Below, piece by piece: positions 16,403 to 22,852 of a stretch of 33,161 nucleotides of DNA; the first letter of the stretch is position 1, and every line of letters begins with the position of its first letter. The notes below the pieces were generated by a model. That model was not told the DNA's origin, ran no database searches, and saw only the letters and a list, made by a program, of their open reading frames with translations. A program made the translations under genes and the position numbers. Origin of the DNA: an uncultured Allobaculum sp. (GTDB lineage: Bacteria > Bacillota_I > Bacilli_A > Erysipelotrichales > Erysipelotrichaceae); NCBI GenBank assembly GCA_910579655.1, contig CAJTVE010000034.1, positions 1-33,161 of the forward strand, read 5' to 3'.

Positions 16403-16575
16403 AGAGAATAGAGTATGTTATTCGTGATTTCCGCCATTTTTCCGTTACTGAGACAAAATATAAACATATTCCAATGAGCACTACGACATTTTAACATAAT
16501 TATTTCGACTGACAGGCTTTTTAGTCAATTTCTAAGGCGGTTTTCCTTCCTTATTTGACCTGTCAGTCGAAAAAG
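16403..16575 (-). promoter_or_regulatory. CRISPR leader with array promoter and 14-bp inverted repeat
   Basis: This AT-rich 173-base stretch between cas2 and the first repeat is the presumed leader. On the minus strand TTGACT (16528-16523), an 18-base spacer and AATAAT (16504-16499) form a promoter pointing into the array, with a start near 16492 and about 90 transcribed bases before the first repeat. A perfect 14-bp inverted repeat, TTTCGACTGACAGG (16503-16516) and CCTGTCAGTCGAAA (16559-16572), places one arm between -35 and -10 and the other upstream of -35. This looks like an operator or a long stem, not a terminator, because no T-run follows on the minus strand. Confidence 0.6.
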
Positions 16576-16836
16576 TCAAATGATATTTCTCGGTTTATTC
16601 GGCATTCCTAAGGTCTTTTCACATAATTCTTCATCTCGATAGGTAAAGAAAAATCTAATTTGGTCCTCAGGTTTCAGACTAATTTGGGCAAGTTCATCCT
16701 GCAGTTTTCTGAATTTTGACGGAGTAAGCTTCCCCTGAAACACCGAACGTTGAAGATGAAACAAGTATTTTCGAAGAATATTCATGACCTTAGTACTAAG
16801 TCGTCCAGAAATATTGTAAATACAAATAATATTCAT
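16576..16836 (-). CDS. cas2: CRISPR adaptation protein Cas2
   Basis: This 86-residue Cas2 forms the dimer that bridges two Cas1 dimers in the spacer-integration complex. MNIICIYNISG is the first beta strand, and YLFHLQRSVFQGKLTPSKF is the conserved 'QxSVFxG' region. Residue 8, normally the metal-binding Asp of YDI, is Asn here, so metal-dependent nuclease activity is doubtful; Cas2 nuclease activity is not needed for acquisition in the E. coli system. Length is typical. AGGAAG is 8 bases before the ATG. It is the last cas gene, 27 bases after cas1 and directly beside the leader. Confidence 0.95.
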   Translation of the reverse strand: MNIICIYNISGRLSTKVMNILRKYLFHLQRSVFQGKLTPSKFRKLQDELAQISLKPEDQIRFFFTYRDEELCEKTLGMPNKPRNII

Positions 16837-16863
16837 ATAAAACTCTTCCTGTTTATCTTACTG

Positions 16864-17853
16864 CTACCAGCTATGACTATAAAATTTCAACGGATAAGTC
16901 GGATCAAGCAGGTGCCGCGTAAGCTGGTGGATATCATAGCGGATCACCGAGCGATAAGAACGCATCCGATTTCCATATTTGATTTTTCTTTGAAGTTCAT
17001 TGTCATACGCTGCGGCACATTTTTTCATTCCATCTACTGTCAGATATACTCCGCCATCTTCCCTTCTTTCAAAATCCGTTTTCAATAATTGGTGCCTGCG
17101 TATCATGCCCAGAAATAACCTGTCAACCAGAACAGGCTTATAAATGTCTGCCAAATCATACTGCAGCCCGTATCCGCTTCGCTGATCACTATGGATAAAT
17201 GCCAGTTCCGGATAAAGTTTACTGAGATGCAGTTCAGCTAGCACAGTTCCATAGAGAAGATGATAGCCGAAACTGATCACAGCATTGAATTCATTTTGGG
17301 GTGGCCTGGTCGAACGTTTTTCAAAACTAAACTCTGTATTGGACAGAATCTGGTCAAAGCATTTGTAGTAATTCTTCTTGGCTCTGGCTTCCAGCAATAA
17401 AATTTCTTCAACAGAATTGCATTGCGAAGTCTCTTGAAGTGTTTCCTCAATGACCATGATGGAGTCAGCTGTCATACTTCCCTTCTTGTGGTAATATTTC
17501 AAAATTGATAAGCAGTTATTGAGACTGTAAATCTGAATGACAGAGGCTATATGGCAGCATTGCCCTGAATCATTGACCGCAATAGCCTGGGCACTGAGAA
17601 TATCTCCAACTGGAGATTTAGAAACCGGAAAAAACGATCCGATCAATCGACCATAGTAGTTAAAAAACAATATCGAAATTCCATGGTGGTAAAAAAGCTC
17701 CAGAATGCGCTTATTCACGTTCACTTCCCCGAACACATTCAGAGTTCGAAGCTGTGCCACAGGGATCAAAATTTCTTCATCATCACAATCCAGTACGACG
17801 GAGCCATTTTTCCTGCGAATGGTTCCACTTTTGAAAAGATAAAAATCATCCAT
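16864..17853 (-). CDS. cas1: CRISPR integrase Cas1
   Basis: This 329-residue Cas1 catalyses integration of new spacers at the leader end. After an N-terminal beta domain (MDDFYLFKSGTIRRKNGSVV; ILELFYHHGISILFFNYYG), the helical domain carries the metal ligands. I place these at Glu155 in LLLEARAKKNYY, His221 in LAFIHSDQRSGYG and Asp233/Asp236 in YDLADIYKP. All catalytic positions are therefore intact. Length is typical for type I-B/III Cas1. It starts 30 bases after the second cas6 gene with only a weak AGG upstream, so it may depend on translational coupling. No reverse transcriptase domain is fused to it and none is encoded nearby. Confidence 0.97.
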   Translation of the reverse strand: MDDFYLFKSGTIRRKNGSVVLDCDDEEILIPVAQLRTLNVFGEVNVNKRILELFYHHGISILFFNYYGRLIGSFFPVSKSPVGDILSAQAIAVNDSGQCCHIASVIQIYSLNNCLSILKYYHKKGSMTADSIMVIEETLQETSQCNSVEEILLLEARAKKNYYKCFDQILSNTEFSFEKRSTRPPQNEFNAVISFGYHLLYGTVLAELHLSKLYPELAFIHSDQRSGYGLQYDLADIYKPVLVDRLFLGMIRRHQLLKTDFERREDGGVYLTVDGMKKCAAAYDNELQRKIKYGNRMRSYRSVIRYDIHQLTRHLLDPTYPLKFYSHSW

Positions 17854-17883
17854 TTTCTATGCCTGTTTAACCTTCTCAACTTA

Positions 17884-18645
17884 TCAGTTCTTATCGAGAT
17901 CGACAATTTTTCGGGATCTTTTTTGACCTTGATTACGGACAACTGCAATCATCCCAAATCCGGCAGAACTTTTAGCAGAAAGACCTGTATTCCAAATCAT
18001 TTCGAATGTTGGATAATCAGTCTCGATTGTAAAAACACATGAGTAGGAAACATAAAAAGTCTGTTTAAAACGGATCAGTCTTTTCTTGGCAGACCGCACT
18101 TCTTTAATCGAAAAATCGGGTGATGTTTTCAAATTACAGGCTGCAAATTTCTTTTTCAGATTATTCACGCACGCCTGATAGAATTCATCTGACTCCGGAC
18201 TAAAATACTCTACTCGTTTATCCATGGTACGGTAAGCAGTTACGGGCGAGATTGTTTTAATCACCATTTCCCTTTTTCCTGAAAAATACGGCAGATTCTC
18301 TAGTTTGATAGATTTGATCACAGCTTGCTGGGTACCAAGCAGGATTCGGTTGTTTTGCAAAAGAAACTGGTAGAGATACTCAATAAATTCTTCGAATTGT
18401 GACCCAATCTCCAGCTGGCACCCCTGAGGGAATGTAATCGATCGTCCATGAATCTCATATTGACCCAGCAGGTCTGAGAAGACAAAAAGCTTAAATTTCT
18501 GGTTGCCAACCTGATATCCTTCGTTATGTAAAAACTGACAGTATCCATCTTCTGGAAGCATGCTGTAAATCCACCCCTGAACCAGATAATGATAATTCAC
18601 TGGAAAGGTTAATGGGCTGGAATCAAATTGAATGATCAGTCTCAA
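17884..18645 (-). CDS. cas6: Cas6 pre-crRNA endoribonuclease, classical type (second of two)
   Basis: This 253-residue RAMP protein of the classical Cas6 family cuts the repeat to release crRNAs. The N-terminus MRLIIQFDSSPLTFPVNYHY, then LVQGWIYSML, fits the usual 'MRLKI...PxNYxxxLQGxIY' pattern. The C-terminal glycine-rich loop is IWNTGLSAKSSAGFGMI. I choose a TTG start at 18645: AGGAGG lies 8 bases upstream, whereas the GTG three codons earlier directly abuts the AGGAGG. It overlaps the end of the preceding, different cas6-like gene by about 20 bases. Because it conforms to the family associated with unstructured or weakly paired repeats, it is the stronger candidate for processing the array at 13837-16402. 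Confidence 0.93.
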   Translation of the reverse strand: MRLIIQFDSSPLTFPVNYHYLVQGWIYSMLPEDGYCQFLHNEGYQVGNQKFKLFVFSDLLGQYEIHGRSITFPQGCQLEIGSQFEEFIEYLYQFLLQNNRILLGTQQAVIKSIKLENLPYFSGKREMVIKTISPVTAYRTMDKRVEYFSPESDEFYQACVNNLKKKFAACNLKTSPDFSIKEVRSAKKRLIRFKQTFYVSYSCVFTIETDYPTFEMIWNTGLSAKSSAGFGMIAVVRNQGQKRSRKIVDLDKN

Positions 18646-19375
18646 ATTTTCCACCTCCTATACAATTTGTTTTTCCCAGGCCAATCTCTTTCCATCCACT
18701 CGACAATACAACAGGCTGTGATAGAGCAAGAGTTCCAGTATGACCTTCAATGGCCATTTTTCTGGTTGGCAGCCCTGTCGACTCCATTCGAATGTACGGA
18801 CCACTTTTCCATTCTCCTTGCGCAGGGTTCTCTGGATCATATTTCAAGCAGAACTCTGTCTGGTACCATTTCTGATACCAGTCATTCATTTCAGCAGTGA
18901 GTGCCAATGGCGAATGGAATTCCTCAGGCAGCCTGACTGGCGTTATAAAAGTTAAAGAGGATATTTTGATCAGGCTTTCCTGAACCCGTTCATGACGAAT
19001 GCTCTTTAGGTAGAAGAACTGATTCATCAAAGTCTGTTTCATTTCACTGAGTGCAAGATCAGCAGTCGATTTCAGCTCTTCGCAAGAACCAACCCAGAAC
19101 AACTGGATTTTCAATTCCTCTTTCGGTTTGAACTTTCTTTTTTCAAAAGGTGAACTCGGACAAAGAAACCCAGGATAACCTTTATAGTGGCTTCCAGTAA
19201 TCCAGTAATAACGACAGTTCGAACTTAAGGGGCATTCTTGGCACCGCTCACTCTTTTGCATGCAGCAGATGCGGTGAATCAGCCGCAGGATCCGGCGATA
19301 GATAAGAATGGAAGGAGCCTGGTGAAAGCAAGCTCCTTGCGGAAACGATAGGCAGATTTCAGTTCGTGTCAGCAT
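18623..19375 (-). CDS. cas6: Cas6-like RAMP endoribonuclease with cysteine motif (first of two)
   Basis: This ~250-residue protein belongs to the other Cas6 branch (the 'CRISPR precrRNA-processing RAMP protein Cas6' type). After a helical start (ILIYRRILRLIHRICCMQK) it has the cysteine cluster CQECPLSSNCRYYWI (about residues 43-57) typical of that branch. It ends with the RAMP glycine-rich loop SGWKEIGLGKTNCIGGGKFE. It clearly differs from the neighbouring classical Cas6. I use ATG 19375, inside the csm5 3' end; a TTG five codons earlier is also possible, and neither has a good Shine-Dalgarno, so translation is probably coupled to csm5. Whether it is an active nuclease cannot be judged, because no catalytic residue stands out. 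Confidence 0.85.
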   Translation of the reverse strand: MLTRTEICLSFPQGACFHQAPSILIYRRILRLIHRICCMQKSERCQECPLSSNCRYYWITGSHYKGYPGFLCPSSPFEKRKFKPKEELKIQLFWVGSCEELKSTADLALSEMKQTLMNQFFYLKSIRHERVQESLIKISSLTFITPVRLPEEFHSPLALTAEMNDWYQKWYQTEFCLKYDPENPAQGEWKSGPYIRMESTGLPTRKMAIEGHTGTLALSQPVVLSSGWKEIGLGKTNCIGGGKFETDHSI

Positions 19376-20558
19376 ATTCAAACAAAACAAATCCGGTTGC
19401 CCATATGTCTGTCGGAGTTACCGCAAAAGAAAAAGTGCGGGGAAAGTCAGCAGGATCCGGAGCGTTTTTTCCTTTCATACTGGCCGGCGAAAAAACCTGA
19501 CCAAAATACTCTTCAAAAATTTCTCGATCATTGAGGTAAAATAATCGGCTGACAGTTTTGAAAAAATATGTTGTGTTCTGACCGAGGCGCATTACAAAAC
19601 TGTTTTTCTTTGTATTTTGTTGTTCAGCCAGCATTCTGACCTTGCCCAATCCAGATAAATCAAGATCTGGTGGAAGATCATCATTTTCAATCATGTCGGT
19701 AGAATAAGTTCGAATAGCTTCAATGAGCTTTTCTTTAGAACAGAAAGATTCAATTAACTCTCTTTGTATGGCATCCATTGGATATTTTTTTATCAGCAGT
19801 TCTTTTCTGAATTCATCAATTCTAAAAGGGTATTCAGTCAGCGCAACCTCGCCGCTGCTGATATGTTCGCTCAGTCCACAGGAATACTCTGTCTTTGCTG
19901 GATCATAATAGTATCGGTCAACCGCCAGCAGTTCCATAGAGCGAAATGAGAGATCCTGAACCAGCAGGCAACCATACAGATCCCTGACGAAATCATCGTA
20001 TTTACTGGCCTGCTTCTGATCCAGGCCATAAATCAGCTGAAGATAAAACAAAGAGGGGGTCGTTTTTTTCACCGACTGACAGAACGTCAGCAGATTTTTT
20101 GATACTTTACCGTAGTTCTTTTTAAGCAAAGTATATTTAAATGCGCATTCAATCGCTCCTTTCAGCGTGGATCCTGGAATAATCGGTAAGTTGAGAGCTT
20201 TTACTTGTTCCGCAACTTCCAATGATCCCGCTTTTCGGTTTCCTTTGCTTTTGCTCAGATAAGCCTGTAAAGTTTCTGGCTCATACCAGTCAAGACAATA
20301 AAGAGGTTTGGCTTCTGGGACAGAGCGGGTATTAAAAATGGAGTAGAAATCGCGTTTGCTGTCAGATCCTCTTGCTAATCGATTTAAATTGGCGGGATCA
20401 AGCAGCTTTTCTGCGGGCAGACTGCTTAATAAATCTTCAATTGCATACCGTGAAGCAACACCGTTCTTGCAAAGATAGCAAACCGGTTCAACATTCACGC
20501 CATTGCCCACATGAACCGGAGTAAGAATGGTGACTTTAGTCTTTCGATTTTCATTCAT
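19359..20558 (-). CDS. csm5: Csm5, type III-A effector RAMP subunit
   Basis: This 399-residue Cas7-like subunit caps the 3' end of the crRNA in the Csm complex. The hallmarks are KVTILTPVHVGNGVNVEPV near the N-terminus and LPIIPGSTLKGAIECAFKYT around residues 129-148. DWYEPETLQAYL and RMLAEQQNTKKNSFVMRLG lie further on, and the C-terminal part TFSFAVTPTDIWATGFV is also typical. Length is normal for Csm5. It overlaps csm4 by 4 bases, and its last codons contain the start of the first cas6 gene, so translation runs without breaks through this part of the operon. Confidence 0.95.
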   Translation of the reverse strand: MNENRKTKVTILTPVHVGNGVNVEPVCYLCKNGVASRYAIEDLLSSLPAEKLLDPANLNRLARGSDSKRDFYSIFNTRSVPEAKPLYCLDWYEPETLQAYLSKSKGNRKAGSLEVAEQVKALNLPIIPGSTLKGAIECAFKYTLLKKNYGKVSKNLLTFCQSVKKTTPSLFYLQLIYGLDQKQASKYDDFVRDLYGCLLVQDLSFRSMELLAVDRYYYDPAKTEYSCGLSEHISSGEVALTEYPFRIDEFRKELLIKKYPMDAIQRELIESFCSKEKLIEAIRTYSTDMIENDDLPPDLDLSGLGKVRMLAEQQNTKKNSFVMRLGQNTTYFFKTVSRLFYLNDREIFEEYFGQVFSPASMKGKNAPDPADFPRTFSFAVTPTDIWATGFVLFEYADTN

Positions 20559-21532
20559 ATTGTTACCCCCAGTCCATAATGGTAAAGTTTCTTTCCTTTG
20601 ACTTCGACCTGAATAAGCTGGCCGTACCAGTCTTTCTTCTGAGAAGTATTCATCAAACTTCCTTCCTTCAGTTTGGAAAACGTTCCCGTAAATGCGTTGC
20701 CGACAATGGAAAATGAGCCTCGAAAACTGGAAGTCTCGATTTTGTAAAATGATTGATCAAAGTTAAACTCACCCTGTTCAGGAATACATCCACTCAACAG
20801 GAAGGCATACGGTTCCTGCTGAGGCAGGTTGAAATGATACTCTTCCACCTTTTTTAGTCTGAAAAGATTCAAACCCGAAGACCGATAAGGTCCAATTCCG
20901 GTATATTCAAGCATCTTGAAATAGGGGCAGAACTGCTCAGGATCTAAGTCACTTTTTACAAATACACACAACTCCGAAGATTCAGAAAGATACATCTGTT
21001 TCTGATAAAACAAATCTTTATCTTTCTGAATATCGATGGCTCCGCTGCGCGTCTGCTGAATCGTTCTAGCCAAAAAAGGAGAGGGATTATCTTTCGACTC
21101 CTGAAGAATGGACAGACTTCCACTCTGCTGAATTCTGATCTGATCCGAATTCAGTAATTTCTGTTTCAGGCCAGCGAAATCTCCCTGCAAAATATAATGC
21201 TCAAAAACCGATTCAGTCATATACTGAAATTTTTTCAGACGTTTGAAATCAGAAAGGACAGACAATTTCGTACCATTGGAAAGGCTGCCTACCACAGAAG
21301 ACAGTTCGCTTAATGAAAGAAGTGGTTTTGCGCTGGCCGGAATCAGTCCTTTCGGAAACATGGAAGTATGAACAAACCAGGGGTGAGTCTTCAGCGAATG
21401 AATATACTCCTCCATTTTCTGCTGCCCATCCTTCATCTGAATAGCTGCACACAGAGCACCAAAGATCGTCTGTGCATCTGGAATTCGAGTAATCTGCCCA
21501 TCAGCACAGAATGTCAGGCGATACAGTTTCAC
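20555..21532 (-). CDS. csm4: Csm4, crRNA 5'-tag-binding RAMP subunit
   Basis: This 325-residue Cas5-like protein binds the 5' tag of the crRNA and contacts Cas10. MKLYRLTFCADGQITRIPDAQTIFGALC at the N-terminus fits the family's first strand and helix (here quoted as 'MKLYRLTFCADGQI' and 'DAQTIFGALC'). LEYTGIGPYRSSGLNLFRL (about residues 209-227) is the glycine-rich loop preceded by the tyrosine. KKLYHYGLGVTI closes the second ferredoxin-like fold. It overlaps csm3 by 4 bases (ATGA) and csm5 by 4 bases. No part appears missing. Confidence 0.94.
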   Translation of the reverse strand: MKLYRLTFCADGQITRIPDAQTIFGALCAAIQMKDGQQKMEEYIHSLKTHPWFVHTSMFPKGLIPASAKPLLSLSELSSVVGSLSNGTKLSVLSDFKRLKKFQYMTESVFEHYILQGDFAGLKQKLLNSDQIRIQQSGSLSILQESKDNPSPFLARTIQQTRSGAIDIQKDKDLFYQKQMYLSESSELCVFVKSDLDPEQFCPYFKMLEYTGIGPYRSSGLNLFRLKKVEEYHFNLPQQEPYAFLLSGCIPEQGEFNFDQSFYKIETSSFRGSFSIVGNAFTGTFSKLKEGSLMNTSQKKDWYGQLIQVEVKGKKLYHYGLGVTI

Positions 21533-22185
21533 AGAATCACTTCCTTAAATTCCAATCCATCTGGATAGGAAATGCGTCCATATCCTCTTGTCCCACTTCC
21601 ACCCAGGTAATTCATACCCAGAAGATTCAGTCCTTCCAGAAGGTATGTTTTCATCTTTTCTTCATCATCCCCTTCAAAAACCTGAAGAATGACTTCCCCT
21701 TCCAACAAAGCCCCCGCTGGGATTCGCTCGATAAATCGAGGATTTGAAGCCTTTCCTTTTAAAGGGTCAATCGAGTTCTCTGCTTTAATTTCAGTAAATA
21801 TTCCCTCTCCTAAGTAATCCTGAACCACTCTGGCTGATTTCTCTGTAAGAGTAGCGTCACGGAAAATAGCTCGGCTGATTTGCAAAACACCCTCTTTTTC
21901 ACTTCCGTCGCCAAGTGGTGTAAAAATGCATTTTAAAGTCGGATCTGAAATTTCAAGCGAATATTTTTCATTTCCTTTCTGAATCAGTGTGCCGTATTTT
22001 TGCGTAAGCAAGGCTCGGATTTTTCCTTTCAGACTGGATCCAGGAATATATGGACGATTATTGAGTGGATTCTTGATTACTGTTGAATCCGCCCCTCCAA
22101 TATCGAAAGAGTCTTCACTGCCACCAATGTGCAGGCCGCTTTCCAGCTTCATAACATATTCCAGTTTCAAGATCTTATTCAGCAT
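21529..22185 (-). CDS. csm3: Csm3, target-RNA-cleaving backbone subunit
   Basis: This 218-residue Cas7-like subunit forms the helical backbone of the Csm complex and cuts target RNA every six nucleotides. The catalytic aspartate is Asp33 in FDIGGADSTVIKNP, the same number as the characterised Csm3 catalytic residue. LHIGG at residues 18-22 and YIPGSSLKGKIRALLTQKYG are further family hallmarks, and GMNYLGGSGTRGYGRI near the C-terminus is the glycine-rich loop. AGGAGG precedes the ATG. The start shares one base with the csm2 stop (TAATG). The system should therefore be able to cleave RNA. Confidence 0.97.
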   Translation of the reverse strand: MLNKILKLEYVMKLESGLHIGGSEDSFDIGGADSTVIKNPLNNRPYIPGSSLKGKIRALLTQKYGTLIQKGNEKYSLEISDPTLKCIFTPLGDGSEKEGVLQISRAIFRDATLTEKSARVVQDYLGEGIFTEIKAENSIDPLKGKASNPRFIERIPAGALLEGEVILQVFEGDDEEKMKTYLLEGLNLLGMNYLGGSGTRGYGRISYPDGLEFKEVIL

Positions 22186-22691
22186 TATTCTTTTCCTCCT
22201 AAGAATTTGTGATAAGCCACAATAGATGTAATCATCTGATCAAACATTTCAATATCGTCTACAGTCGTAATAGAATGCTGATTGACATTGGCATAAATGA
22301 ACTTCAGGAAACTTTCATAACTTGTCTTTTCACCTTTTTGAGCGCGGCCAACGTTGTAAGCCGTCATTGGCAGCAATACAAATAATTTCTTTTTAGCCTG
22401 CGAAAAATCGGTTGAACTATGGGCGAGCGTAAGCGCCTCTTTCGTTACCTGGAGCACTTTTCTGATCTGGTGGGTTTTCAGACCGATAATTTTATTGGCA
22501 TTCTCGTACAACAGTCCTCCTTCCAGGAAAATTTCAGGACGATTTCCATACTCCTCCATCAGTGGCTGGTCGATCTGTTTGACATCTTTAAAAAGATCTC
22601 CAGGTTTTGATTTATCGAATTTTTGTCTGTTTCGATTATTCTGCAAGTTATCCCTTTGATTTGGCCTGTTTGCATTGTGATAATTTTGCAT
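22185..22691 (-). CDS. csm2: Csm2, small subunit of the type III-A complex
   Basis: This 168-residue, mostly helical protein lines the minor filament of the Csm complex and helps bind crRNA and target RNA. A long, Asn/Arg/Gln-rich, probably disordered N-terminus of ~35 residues (NRPNQRDNLQNNRNRQKF) precedes the conserved core. Family features are LKTHQIRKVLQVTKEA, LLPMTAYNVGRAQKG and SYESFLKFIYANV. The N-terminal extension makes it longer than many Csm2 proteins (around 120-140 residues). AAAGGAA lies about 8 bases before the ATG. It is separated from cas10 by an unusual 161-base gap. Confidence 0.92.
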   Translation of the reverse strand: MQNYHNANRPNQRDNLQNNRNRQKFDKSKPGDLFKDVKQIDQPLMEEYGNRPEIFLEGGLLYENANKIIGLKTHQIRKVLQVTKEALTLAHSSTDFSQAKKKLFVLLPMTAYNVGRAQKGEKTSYESFLKFIYANVNQHSITTVDDIEMFDQMITSIVAYHKFLGGKE

Positions 22692-22852
22692 AGCTGATTC
22701 CTTTCTTTATTGGTCATCACCTTAATGATCACCTAATCTCGTCTTTTACGATTATTCGCTCGTCTCTTTAACGATCGTCTACTCTTCACTGTTCCGATTA
22801 ATCTGTGATGTTTGCAGATCATGATGTATTTATATTACGATAATAAATGGAT
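22692..22852 (-). other. 161-base gap between cas10 and csm2 with short imperfect repeats
   Basis: No gene fits here. On the minus strand the motif AGACGA(G/T) followed by ATCGT(T/A)AAAG recurs three times at about 23-base intervals, ending in a diverged GTGATCATTAAGGTGATG. In an operon whose csm3-csm4-csm5 genes overlap, such a gap may hold an internal promoter, a processing site or a regulatory RNA segment. Confidence 0.4.

Noticed and set aside
16503..16572. Inverted repeat after cas2 as the cas operon terminator
   Set aside because: The loop is 42 bases and no T-run follows on the minus strand, so a simple intrinsic terminator is unlikely.
16864..17853. Reverse-transcriptase-Cas1 fusion (suggested by RNA-sense spacers)
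   Set aside because: Cas1 is of normal length with no RT domain and no RT gene lies nearby; strand bias can arise from selection for RNA-targeting spacers.
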